Positions 45,839 to 59,133 of a DNA stretch of 64,000 bases are shown here, piece by piece; position 1 is the first letter of the stretch; each line of letters starts with the position of its first letter. The DNA is from Ophiodon elongatus (lineage: Eukaryota > Chordata > Actinopteri > Perciformes > Hexagrammidae), in assembly GCA_016806645.1 (NCBI GenBank), contig JACSYO010001608.1:1-64000 (forward strand). The letters are read 5' to 3'. A program made the position numbers and the translations under genes. The notes beneath the pieces were generated by a model, which saw only the letters and a program-made list of their open reading frames with translations, was not told the origin of the DNA and ran no database searches.

Positions 45839-45850
45839 GTTACCGGCAAC
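45839..45850. promoter_or_regulatory. RFX X-box-like element
   Basis: gttaccggcaac fits the X-box pattern GTNRCC/RGYAAC with no spacer. A one-mismatch relative (gtttccggtaac) is at about 46953-46964, nearer the qrich2 start. RFX factors drive ciliary genes, which fits qrich2. Confidence 0.4.
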
Positions 45851-46584
45851 GCCGCCAGCGGAGCCCAACGTGGGACCGAGAGGCAGGAAGTGACGACAAG
45901 CGCGAACAATGCGGAATACTACATCCGGTCACAGCTTCAAAATAATAGCCGTACAAGTGTGAGACTTTCACAACAGGCCATTGATGTAGGACTTACTTGA
46001 ATCAAAATACTAATACCACACCGTAAAAATACTCTGTTGCGGTAAAATGTTCCTTTTATTAAAACCCTGTCAGTATAATCAGTAAAATGTAGTTAAAGTA
46101 TTTAAAACTGACTGTTGTACTATTATATATTATATCATGAGAGTATTATTACCCATGTATTAATGTAAAAGCAGGATTTAACTGTATTTTGTTGAGCTGG
46201 AGCTCATTTTGAATTATTAATTAATGATTATTTTCAAGTGACACCTTCACAATGTTTTAGTGCAAACCTCAACATTAATAATAATATAGTAACAGTATTA
46301 CTAATACATTCATTGTAATATTAATACATTAGCATTATTAAACACAGAAAGGCAGCAAATCTTCACATTTGTGATGCTAGAATCATGAAATGTTTTTACA
46401 TGAAAAATGACTTCAACCTCAAAATAGTTGCCAATACTTTTTCTGTCGATTAGACTAATTGATTTATGTGTAAAGAAATAAATAACTTGTAAAGTAACTC
46501 AAGCTGTCGGATAAAAGTAGTGGAATAGAAGTTTAAAATGGCATGAAAAGAAAAAAGTACAAGTTCTTCAAATTTGTACTTGAG

Positions 46585-46765
46585 TACAGATAGAGACAGA
46601 TGGATAGATAGACAGATAGATAGTTACTTTATTAATCCCACAAGGGGAAATTCTTTCGCAGCAGCATTTATACATACAGGTAAGCAATAAAATATAAAAA
46701 ATGCACAATATATACAAAAAAATGAATAGAATAATGAGAAACAATGCACAATATATACAATAAAT
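46585..46765 (-). mobile_element. Dispersed teleost repeat with tctatctatc...aatttccccttgtggg signature
   Basis: Contains ctttattaatcccacaaggg and gaaattctttcgcagcagca, a pattern very common in fish genomes, plus tgcacaatatatacaa units. On the minus strand it resembles the right end of the array at 16040-16830. Class not assigned. Confidence 0.65.
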
Positions 46766-47241
46766 AGAATAGAATAATATTAAATTAACTAACAAAGCAA
46801 ACACAACTAATGTAGGCTGCTTAATTACACTCCACCATTGCAAAATGATAGTATAATTAGAATTATACAAATTATATCTATTTAACGTTACATTTTCCGT
46901 TTCGATGACACGGTCCTTCATTGTGTTTTATTTTGAAGGGCGCATCCCCGTGTTTCCGGTAACCACGCGCGTCTTGACGCAGCCGCGGTTGCTGTGTCCT
47001 CTTGAACGCTGTCACATTCCACCAACCGCCACCGAGATTACCGCGAGCGGCGGGGTGCCGGGAACCGCCACCGTCCGTTGACAACGTCCAAGAGAGACCA
47101 AAGTCATTTTTAAATATATATTCACACACTTATTCCAATACTTTGTCACTAATAACCCAGACGGGGGTCGTCACGAGCCAAGTTAGTTGGCAACGTTTAA
47201 GTTTGACTCCCTAACGGTCACGTTCTCACGCACAAACAAAG

Positions 47242-47634
47242 ATGTCGGAGGAGGTGATCGACTTGTTCGAGCTGTTGAATTTAGCCATCGGGACGCCTCA
47301 GAGGGGCGCGGTCAACTTCAGCGCCCTGCACGCGCTACTCCACGCCGTGCTGCTGCAGCTGGACGTCCGGGTGACCCCGTGGCGGAGGGACGCGCCCCAC
47401 GACGGCGGCGGCGGGAGGGAGGAGCAGCAGCAGCCCGGTGAGAGGGACGTGTCCCCGGGGGTGCAGCGGGTCCAGGACCGGGGAGCCGCCGCCTCCGCGT
47501 CCGCGTCCTCCTCCGGCCCCGCGGCGGACTGCCAGCTGCCCCGCGTCCGGACCCCCAAGGACGGCGTGCCCGAGGTGAGAGCCCCGCCTCTGTGGAACTA
47601 GTTTTTATTTTTAATATAACTGAACCCAATCACA

Positions 47635-47668
<34 letters not shown>

Positions 47669-47973
47669 AGTGCAAAACAAACTTTTATAATAATAATAAT
47701 AATAATAATAATAACCTGTTAATAAAAATATACAGTGGTGTCATGGTACTAAATGCTCAAGAACTATACTTGAGTAAAAATATATGTATTTTAATGTTTA
47801 ATATACACTTCCTATTTCTACTCTATTGCTACATTTTTCTCATAACTTTATTTACTAAATACACACATATATATATATATAGACACAAATATTTAATATA
47901 TTTATGTCTATATATATATATGTATGTGTATATATAAACATATACAAATATTTGATATATTTATGTGTGTGTG

Positions 47974-48033
<60 letters not shown>

Positions 48034-48077
48034 CAAATATATACATACAAATATTTTATTATACACATGTATGTGGG

Positions 48078-48109
<32 letters not shown>

Positions 48110-48162
48110 ATAAAATATTTGTATATATATATAAAATAAAATATTTGTATATGCATACATAC

Positions 48163-48209
<47 letters not shown>

Positions 48210-50892
48210 CACACACACAAATATTTAATATATTCATCTGCATAAAAATCGTATCAATAAATAAACCTTTAGGATTTCGCTCCATTGAGTGTAAACAACG
48301 GACCTGTGCTGAGAGTTCAGCCGTCTGGAGTCTGTCTCTTGATACATGAGCATATAATGGAACATTGCAGAACAGTCCCATTCAGAAAAACACTTCATTG
48401 GATTATAAAAATAATATAAATATATATTTATTGATGCATTAATGTCTCTCTCACTGTAACTTTGCAGCTGGTAAATGTGGGGGTCATTTTAATAAATTTG
48501 TATTGTACATCCCGAAGAAAATAGAAACACTCAAGTTAAGTACAAGTACCATAAAATAGTTTATTATTTAAACGTTTGTATTACTTTCCACCACTGGGTT
48601 CGTTGCACTCGAGGCCACACCCCCAAGCAGTGATGTCACAACAGGTGTTCTACCTGCAGGTGATGAAAAGCAGCAGGCAGGTTGTGAACCAGGACGTTGC
48701 TCTGCATCCTGCAGGTTGTTGGTTCTAGCGCCGTGTCCTTTAGAGACCCGTCTCCTCTGCATCCTGCAGGTTGTTGGCTCTAGCCCCGTGTCCTTTAGAG
48801 ACCCGTCTCCTCTGCATCCTGCAGGTTGTTGGCTCCAGCGCCGTGTCCTTTAGAGACCCGTATCCTCTGCATCCTGCAGGTTGTTGGCTCTAGCGCCGTG
48901 TCCTTTAGAGACCCGTCTCCTCTGCATCCTGCTGGTTGTTGGCTCTAGCGCCGTGTCCTTTAGGGACCCGTCTCCTCTGCATCCTGCAGGTTGTTGGCTC
49001 TAGCCCCGTGTCCTTTAGAGACCCGTCTCCTCTGCATCCTGCAGGTTGTTGGCTCTAGCGCCGTGTCCTTTAGAGACCCGTCTCCTCTGCTCCGGGCGTG
49101 TCAGCGGGGTATCAGGCCGCCGATGACGGAGCGCAGCGGGAGACAATGGGAGACGGGCGCCGCCCTGGCATCTCAAATGACCTCTGTTCAGGTTTCTGTC
49201 GGGCCGCTTCCAAACAAGGACGAGGAAGAGGAGCGGACCTTCATCGTGACGCCAAGCACTCGGCTTTTATCCCAAAAGACAAACGACTGAAGTGAATGAA
49301 AGACGAGCTGGATGAGTGTTTAAGGGGAGCTGTGGTTTGTGACATTGTCCAGACTTACGTCACCTTTTCCTACCTCCTTCCTGAGCTAATACCCCCCCCT
49401 TCCCTCGGGGGGTAATTAGTCCCCTGCAGAGATGACTCTGGCTGTCAGGGGAAGAATAGCTCTCAGGTGGAAAGCAGGACGTCGGGCAGGTGCAGGTGAT
49501 GCTCCCCTGAATCATTCATGTCCTTTGTGGGCATCGTCCGGGTCAGCTGCCGTATCCGCTGACTTAACTACGGCGAGGCGACCCGGCGTGCCCTCTGGAG
49601 GCTGGACAGCCCCCGCCTGCAGCAGAACTACAGTATCTGCCTCATGTGGGGGGGGTCAGGCCGTGTGCCGTGGTCCCCCAACCCAAACCCCCCAAACCCC
49701 CTTGTGACGGGACTCTGAGTGACCTTCTCTGATCAAAGTGCACCAACAGTCATCGCCAGTTAACGGCTGATTGCTCCAACTGAGGCGACAGGTTAAAGAG
49801 TAACGAAGAGGAATTAGGAGTCCTGCCCCCCAGGAGGTCTTTGTTCTGGTCCTGTTAGAAACACAAGACCACATCCGGGTCTGAAGAGTGAAGCCAAAGC
49901 TTCATGTGTTAAAGCTGCATTCTCTCTCCTGACCACCAGGGGGCGACTCCTCTGGTTGTATAGAAGTCAAAGCTTCATGTGTTAAAGCTGCATTCTCTCT
50001 CCTGACCACCAGGGGGCGACTCCTCTGGTTGTATAGAAGTCAAAGCTTCATGTTAAAGCTGCATTCTCTCTCCTGACCACCAGGGGGCGACTCCTCTGGT
50101 TGTATAGAAGTCAAAGCTTCATGTGTTAAAGCTGCATTATTCTCCTGACCACCAGGGGGCGACTCCTCTGGTTGTATAGAAGTCAAAGCTTCATGTGTTA
50201 AAGCTGCATTCTCTCTCCTGACCACCAGGGGGCGACTCCTCTGGTTGTATAGAAGTCAAAGCTTCATGTGTTAAAGCTGCATTCTCTCTCCTGACCACCA
50301 GGGGGCGCTCCTCTGTTGTATAGAAGTCAAAGCTTCATGTGTTAAAGCTGCATTCTCTCCTGACCACCAGGGGCGACTCCTCTGGTTGTATAGAAGTCAA
50401 AGCTTCATGTGTTAAAGCTGCATTCTCTCTCCTGACCACCAGGGGGCGACTCCTCTGGTTGTATAGAAGTCAAGCTTCAGTGTTAAAGCTGCATTCTCTC
50501 TCCTGACCACCAGGGGGCGACTCCTCTGGTTGTATAGAAGTCAAAGCTTCATGTGTTAAAGCTGCATTCTCTCCTGACCACCAGGGGGCGACTCCTCTGG
50601 TTGTATAGAAGTCAAAGCTTCATGTGTTAAAGCTGCATTCTCTCCTGACCACCAGGGGGCGACTCCTCTGGTTGTATAGAAGTCAAAGCTTCATGTGTTA
50701 AAGCTGCATTCTCTCTCCTGACCACCAGGGGGCGACTCCTCTGGGTCACGGTGTGATGTCACTCATTAACAGCTGTTAGTCATTCAGGCTGCTGATGAAG
50801 ACTGAAGCTCTGTGGGGTCGCTATGCATCACTTCATGTCACAAGTTAAACACAGACTCATATGCAGCTCAGGAATGTCCTTTGTTTCAGTGG

Positions 50893-50946
<54 letters not shown>

Positions 50947-53900
50947 ACCCTGCCAATAAACACTGAAATAGAAATTCCTGGTTCAAGAAGGGATCCTCAG
51001 CCTGAGAACAAGTGTAACAGCTTGACTTGTGTGTGGCCCTCTGGACCTTTGGGGTCAAAGGTCAGGTAGATGTTTCCTATGAGTCAGACTCCAGAGACAT
51101 TTCTCTAATTTAAGCTGTCAAAGTGTCCTCAGGGACATCAACCGGAGACATTTGAGCCATAAATCTATTTTTTTCTCATCTCATACATGTTGAAGGAAGA
51201 GGCGATGAAGGAAGAGGCGATGATGGAGACGATGAAGGAGGAGATAAAGGAGACGATGAAGGAGACGATGAAGGAGGAGATAAAGGAGACGATGAAAGAG
51301 ACGATGATGGAGACGATGAAGGAGGAGATGAAGGAGGAGATGAAGGAGGAGATGAAGGAGGAGATGAAGGAGGCGATGAAGGAGGAGATGAAGGAGGAGA
51401 TGAAGGAGGAGATGAAGGAGGAGATGAAGGAGGCGATGAAGGAGCTCTGCTACCACCATCAGGTGAGACTGTTCAAAGGGATATTAACTGAGATTACCAA
51501 TAACATAATCTTCTAAACATCACGACTGTCCCTTTAAAGTCACGTTTAGTCTCAGTGGGCAGAGACCTCATATTCTCTAAAAAGAGCTCTCCCCTTTCGT
51601 GTCTCATCTCATATTTGATATTTTAATTATGTATTTTTAGAAAAATGTTGACTGGAATTTAAAATATAGATCAAGTGAAACAAGTCTTTCTCTCAGGCAG
51701 CAGGTTCAGCCTGTTGTAGAGAGACTCAGATGAGCTTCTAGAGAAGCTTCTAGAGACTCAGGTGAGCTTCTCGAGACTCATAAAGACTCGGACGAGCTTC
51801 TAGAGACTCAGACGAGCTTCTAGAGACTCAGGCGAGCTTCTAGAGACTCGGGCGAGCTTCTAGAGACTCAGATGAGCTTCTAGAGACTCAGACAAGCTTC
51901 CAGAGACTCAGACAAGCTTCCAGAGACTCAGATGAGCTTCTAGAGACTCAGACAAGCTTCTAGAGACTCAGATGAGCTTCTAGAGACTCAGACGAGCTTC
52001 TAGAGACTCAGACGAGCTTCTAGAGACTCAGACTAACTTCTAGAGACTCAGACAAGCTTCTAGAGACTCGGGTGAGCTTCTATAGACTCGGGTGAGCTTC
52101 TATAGATTCAGACGAGCTTCTAGAGACTCAGACGAGCTTCTAGAGACTCAGACTAACTTCTAGAGACTCAGACAAGCTTCTAGAGACTCAGACGAGCTTC
52201 TCGAGACTCAGACAAGCTTCCAGAGACTCAGATGAGCTTCTAGAGACTCAGACTAACTTCTAGAGACTCAGACGAGCTTCTCGAGACTCGGGTGAGCTTC
52301 TAGAGACTCGGGTGAGCTTCTAGAGACTCGGGTGAGCTTCTATAGATTCAGACGAGCTTCTAGAGAGCTTCTAGAGACTCGGATGAGCTTCTAGAGACTC
52401 GGATGAGCTTCTTGAGACTCAGATGAGCTTCCAGAGACTCAGATGAGCTTCTAGAGACTCAGACTAACTTCTAGAGACTCAGACGAGCTTCTCGAGACTC
52501 AGGTGAGCTTCTAGAGACTCGGGTGAGCTTCTAGAGACTCGGGTGAGCTTCTAGAGACTCGGGTGAGCTTCTATAGACTCGGGTGAGCTTCTATAGATTC
52601 AGACGAGCTTCTAGAGAGCTTCTAGAGACTCAGATGAGCTTCTAGAGACTCGGATGAGCTTCTAGAGACTCGGATGAGCTTCTTGAGACTCAGATGAGCT
52701 TCTAGAGACTCGGATGAGCTTCTAGAGACTCAGATGAGCTTCTTGAGACTCAGATGAGCTTCTTGAGACTTGGATGAGCTTCTAGAGACTCAGAGACTCA
52801 GATGAGCTTCTAGAGACTCGGATGAGCTTCTAGAGACTCGGATGAGCTTCTTGAGACTCAGATGAGCTTCTAGAGACTCGGGTGAGCTTCTATAGATTCA
52901 GACGAGCTTCTAGAGAGCTTCTAGAGACTCAGATGAGCTTCTAGAGACTCGGATGAGCTTCTAGAGACTCGGATGAGCTTCTTGAGACTCAGATGAGCTT
53001 CTAGAGACTCGGATGAGCTTCTAGAGACTCAGATGAGCTTCTTGAGACTCAGATGAGCTTCTTGAGACTTGGATGAGCTTCTAGAGACTCAGAGACTCAG
53101 ATGAGCTTCTAGAGACTCGGATGAGCTTCTAGAGACTCAGATGAGCTTCTAGAGACTCGGAGGACTCAGTGAAGAGACGTTCTAGTGATTAAAGATCGGT
53201 CTACATGACTTCCTCTCTGTGTCCTGCAGGTTGAAGCAGGGACGGCGTCCGATGTGGGGCTGTGCTGCCACCGTGTGGACGCTCTGGAGGAGTGCGTGGT
53301 AAGACATGAAGGCTGTGTTCCAATAGTCCTTCTTGCTTAGGAAGGTTCTAACTGAGTGAAATGACCCGGAAGTAATTTAAGTGGCCACCATGATAAGAAG
53401 TGTTCGAATTCTCTAAATGAAAAGGAAAGGAGCTTCAATGCTTCCTTACTTAGCTCCTTTAGCATAGGAACCACTGGACCTTCCTTTACGAAAGGAAAAG
53501 AGATAATTCTGACCCACAATTCCTTGCGGCAGCAACATTTAAAGTGACGCACCATTCGGCCGTTCACGAGAACAAACGATCATGAAGAAAAACAGATCAT
53601 GTAAATAACCGTTGTCATAACTCGGAAATGAACTTTCAATAATCTGTGAAACCTGCTGGAAAACTACGAGCGTTACATTGCTGTTGCAATAAACTGCTGT
53701 AAAGTGATCAAACTGCTGTAAAGTGATCAAACTGCTGTAAAGTGATCAAACTGCTGTAAAGTGATCAAACTGCTGTAAAGTAATCAAAGTGACGTATTGA
53801 TCTGCTCTCTCTGGTGTTTACTGCAGCCTCAGCCCTCACTCTTTTATCTGACTTCAGTTCCAGAAGCTTTGATAAAAGGTTGAACTGGACGATCTCTGCA

Positions 53901-56844
53901 GTCTGAGTCATGTTTTTAATTATCATCTTTTCAATTAACATTAGAATTTTAATACACTATCAAGTTAACACTTCTAGGTCACACTTCATAAGAGTTTCAT
54001 AAACTATTGTCTGCATATTCTTATGATCAGATTATAATCTGCATATAAACCATAACAACAAAGAGAGATATGAGACATTGTTAGTGGAGAACGTATTTAA
54101 TTCAGCATGTTTGAAACTGAACAAGGAGACAGTTTAGTAGCTTTGTTCTCTATGACAATCCCTTGGTTTCACTTTTATATTCATTCTTTCACTTATATTG
54201 CAACCTTGTTAATAAAGTAATACTTTGAACCGGGTTGTTTATGTCGTTGTGACGCAACACTGTAACAACACACGGACGAAGTATCTGAGATCTAAGCTGA
54301 GCTTTTTTGTAGTCCATCTTCTGAACATTGTAGTTTCACGGCTGTAGGCTGATGTCACTAACATGCGTCTCCCATCGCATCACGACTACGTAGCTTAGTG
54401 AAAGTCGGATTCCCTAAACACCGCGGTTGTCTTTTCCTAACTCCTCATGAACTCTCCTAACCATCTTTCCTTGACCCCGTGACGTTTTCCACAGAGGTCA
54501 AGGAAAAGTGGTTAGGAATTCACCCGAACACTAGAGACTCCTTTCAGAAGCTGTTTCAACGACCTTGTCTCCAAGGTCACGCCGATCGGAGTTTGATCTC
54601 TTGTGTCTATCCCGAGACAGAGTTCTCTGAGGGACGCGTTCCAGAGGTACCCGGACCCGGAGGAGCTGAGTCGGTGTGTCACCTGGGACGTCCTGGAGGC
54701 AACGCTGCTCAGCCCTAGAGGAACCGAGCCCAAGGTGAGACCCGAACGGGGTTTTAGGGGTCAGGAAGAGGCCGGAAACCAGACTGGTTCCAACAGCTGA
54801 TCTCTGATCAGACAGCACTATGTTTAAAAGTTAAACAGGTCATCACTTCCTCTCTAATATCTATTTTATATCGCTGTGAAAACATCCTCTTACCAAAAAA
54901 ACTACATTTTACAAGATTACATTTGAACACATCGTGACAACATTATGATTTACCTTTTGCCTAAAATACTCATTCTTACTGAATGGAGCTTGAACGCATC
55001 ATAATGTAACTCAATGCAACCTCCGTTAGCGTTAGCCGTTAGCAGGACTGTGCTGCTAACGGCTAACGCTAACTAGCTCGCCTGCTGATTTCAGCAGAGA
55101 TTCGTTGTTCACGATGTTTATCAGGTAAAAACCTTTTATTCTCAGCTGCTGCGACCCTCATCTACAGCCAACCATCATTTGTTTGTTGTTGTTGTTGTTG
55201 TTGTTGTTGTCACACAGTACAAAGGCGCCTTCAGACAAATGAAGAAATCCCCCAAAGTTACTATAAAACTTTGGGGGAACTTTGTTACTGAGAGTAAGCA
55301 CCTCCAAATCTAAGGCCATGGTGCTCTGCCAGAAACCGGTGGATTGCTCCTCCGGGTGGGGACGCAGTGCCTACCTCAAGAGAAGAAGTTCAAGTATCTC
55401 GGGCTCTTGTTCACGAGTGAGGGTAAGATGGAGCGGGAGATCGACCGGCGGATCGGTGCGGCTGCAGCAGTAAAACAGGCGCTGCACCGGACCGTCTGGT
55501 GAAGAGGAGCTGAGCCGGAAGGCGAAGCTCTCAATTTACCGGGCGGTCTACGTTCCGACCCTCACCTATGGTCACGAACTCTGTGACCGAAAGAACGAGG
55601 TCTCGGATACAAGCGGCCGAAATGAGTTTTCTCCGTAGGGTGGCCGGGCTCAGCCTTAGAGATAGGGTAAGGAGATGAGTTTCCTCTGTAGGGTGGCCGG
55701 GCTCAGCCTTAGAGATAGAAGGAGATGAGTTTCTCTGTAGGGCTCAGCCTTAGAGATAGGGTAAGGAGATGAGTTTCCTCTGTAGGGCTCAGCCTTAGAG
55801 ATAGGGTAAGGAGCTCGGACATCAGGAGGGAACTTGGAGTTGAGGCGCTACTCCTTCGTATCGAAAGGAGTCAGCTGAGGTGGTTCGGGCATCTAATCAG
55901 GATGCCTCCTGGACGCCCAACTGGTAGGAGGCCCCGCGGAAGACCCAGGACACGCTGGAGGGATTATATCTCCCAGCTGGCCTGGGAACGCCTCGGGATC
56001 CCCCAAAACGAGCTGGAGCGTGTTGCGGGTGAGAGGGAAGTCTGGGTCGGCCTGCTAGGCCTGCTGCCACCGCGACCTGACCGGATAAGAGGATGAAAAT
56101 GGATGGATGGATGTTACTGTGAAACTGAAACATCTCAGATCAAACTGAAATGTATTTTTCTTCCAGGAGCTTGTACATTCAGGGGTTGTTGATGCAGCCA
56201 CAGAGGTCAAAGCCACACACACACCTTCCAACAACAACCTCACCGCTGGAAACGCTGCAGCTTCTCACAGCAGCAGGCCCCACGCCGCGCAGGACACCAG
56301 CCTGAACGGGGTCTCGGAGCGCTACCCGGAGACGCTGCAGGCCCTGAGGGACATCGGCAAGCTGGAGGCCCTGAGGGACATCGGCAAGCTGGGGGCCCTG
56401 AGGGACATCAGCAAGCTGGAGGCCCATGTTGCTGCGCTGGAAGAAGGAAAGGCGGACCGGTCCCAACTGGACCGCCTTGCAGAGTGCATCACTAACAAGA
56501 GTGAGTCCAGGTCACCTGAAGGTACCGGTCCACTGGAAGCCCCCCGACACCTGAAGGGGTCGTAAAACTGTTGAGCTTCATTTAACTTGAGAGCTTTCTG
56601 GTCTGTATGTAGGTTAAATAAGTCACATGCTTTTTTGAGTATAACATTTTGGGAAATAGGCTTTATTGCTTTCTTGCCAAAAGGTTCATGGTTTGACTGC
56701 CCCGTGTGGCCAGCCGGGGTACTAACGTTGATGGAGTCTTTGTCCTTTTAGTACCAGCTGTGCACAGAGCACGCAGCATGTTCATGTGTTTAAGTTCTCT
56801 GCTTTCTGTCTTTGGGTTGCTGAGGCATATCCTTTAGTTTTATT

Positions 56845-56889
<45 letters not shown>

Positions 56890-59058
56890 TGCTTCATCCA
56901 GTGCACAACAAACCGCGAGTCACCTGACTTGTCCTGATGATGTCATGTTTATGTTTAGGTTCACGGGACGCGTCCCATAACCTCACGGATCAGCTGAACC
57001 AGCAGAGGGCTTTGATCGACGACCTGATGGGTGACCGAGACAAGGTGGGTGAGAGACCAGTCGCCTGGAGGACGCTCCGACATTCTTAAGGTCAACGTCA
57101 GCATCACGTTCTCATTGTCTGTGTGTCCAAAGCTGGACAGGCTGGAGGACATGTTTATGAACCTAAACAGCCAAGAGAGGGACAGCAGCTCAGGGGCCCC
57201 AGGCACAGAGGAGTCAGACAGCAGGGCCTCTCATGAGCTCAGGCAGCAGGTGTCCCACCTCAGGTAAAGACAGGTGTCCCACCTCGGGTAAAGACAGGTG
57301 TCCCACCTCAGGTAAAGACAGATGTCCCACCTCAGGTAAAGACAGATGTCCCACCTCAGGTAAAGACAGGTGTCCCACCTCAGGTAAAGACAGATGTCCC
57401 ACCTCGGGTAAAGACAGGTGTCCCACCTCGGGTAACGACAGGTGTCCCACCTGAGTAGAACAGATATTTAAATGCAACCTTTCCAGTTTTATTTGTTCTA
57501 ACTAATAACGAACTCAATAGTGGAATGAAAACACAAAGTTGCTCCGTTAATTTGTCAGAATATAGAAAGTGAACTTGAACGTCTCCCTTTTGTTGGAGAC
57601 TCTCCTCTCTCTCCACACGTGTCCGCTGTGCGTCCACCATCACTCTGTGTTGTCCTCTGGTCCTCTGAGCGTTCAGGCGGCGCCATGTGTTCATGTTCAT
57701 AACCGTCATGTGCAGGAAGTCTGTGAAGAAGCTGGAGGAGGACGTGAAGCAGCTGAAGGCCTCGCAGGCTTTGAGTGTGGAGAGGACAGACGGAGACCTC
57801 CAAGACCAGGTCAGACAGGACTGCTGCTGAGGGACAGCTAGGGAGACACCAGGACAGCTGGGGGAGCACCAGGACAGTAGGGGGAGACACCAGGACAGCT
57901 AGGGGGAGACACCAGGACAGTTAGGGGGAGACACCAGGACAGTTAGGGGGAGACACCAGGACAGTTAGGGGGAGACACCAGGACAGCAGCTAGGGGGAGA
58001 CACCAGGACAGTTAGGGGGAGACACCAGGACAGCAGCTAGGGGGAGACACCAGGACAGTTGGGGGAGACACCAGGACAGCGCTAGGGGGAGACACCAGGA
58101 CAGCTAGGGGGAGACACCAGGACAGCTAGGGGGAGACACCAGGACAGCTAGGGGGAGACACCAGGACAGCTAGGGGGAGACACACTTATTGCTCTCATCA
58201 CAGTTATTGCTGCTGTTGCTTTACGTCCGTCTGTAAGCAGCAGCATCACGTTGGTTGCGACACACGTCGGTCTAACGTCATGCCCTGTGACCTCTGACCC
58301 CAGCTGGACGACCTGCGTGGCGTGCTGGAGGACATGATGCAGTCCTTGACCTCGCAGCTATCCGAGGCCGTGCGGGACGAGAGCGCCGGGGGGCGTGGCC
58401 TCGGGCCGGCGAGGGAGCGGTCTGCTCTGGCCACCAGCACGGTGAACATGGGCAGGAAGCTCAGCCTGCTGTTCCAGCACCACGAGAAGCTGCAGGACGC
58501 CGTGAGCGGCCTGCTGCAGCAGCAGGGCGCCGGCCAGGCCGGGCCCAGGGACCCAGAGGCAAGCAGGGGGTCAGGGTCAGGACCAGGTCCACTCAGACCT
58601 GTCAGAACCAGGACCAGGTCCACTCAGACCTGCAGAGTCAGGACCAGGTCCACTCAGACCTGCAGAGTCAGGACCAGGTCCACTCAGACCTGCACCAGGA
58701 GCTCTGAGTGGACACATAGACCAGTTATAGCTCTGAGGAACACTGTAGCCACTGTTTATCCTCTTCAGGCTGGTATCCCAGCATGCATTGCTGCATGCAT
58801 TTCTAGAACATTATCAGACTCCTTGTGGAAGAACCAGAGGTTTTACTCCACACGTTCTCCTGCCCTATCAAAACCTGCCGCCTACATTACCCACAATGCA
58901 ACGTGGGCGTTTGTGTGGTAGATTGTGGCGTGTTATGCTAGTAGCGGCTAATGTAGCCTGCAGCAGAGACGGAGGTCTCACTTCTCTCTAACTCCAGGAG
59001 ACGGAGAGAGTCCACATCGAGAAACCTTCTAGAATCTATCTAATCTAAAGTCAATGTT

Positions 59059-59133
<75 letters not shown>

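Larger units (their letters stand above)
45471..47241. other. Intergenic region upstream of qrich2
   Basis: AT-rich, with a CpG-containing patch at 45790-45960 and a second at 46930-47240 that is probably the qrich2 promoter. No coding exon found. Confidence 0.5.

Noticed and set aside
51187..51516. Met/Lys/Glu-rich frame ending at a donor-like site, as a possible qrich2 exon
   Set aside because: It is a 15 bp minisatellite, no acceptor precedes it, and exons 1 and 2 of qrich2 join in phase without it. RNA data could reverse this.
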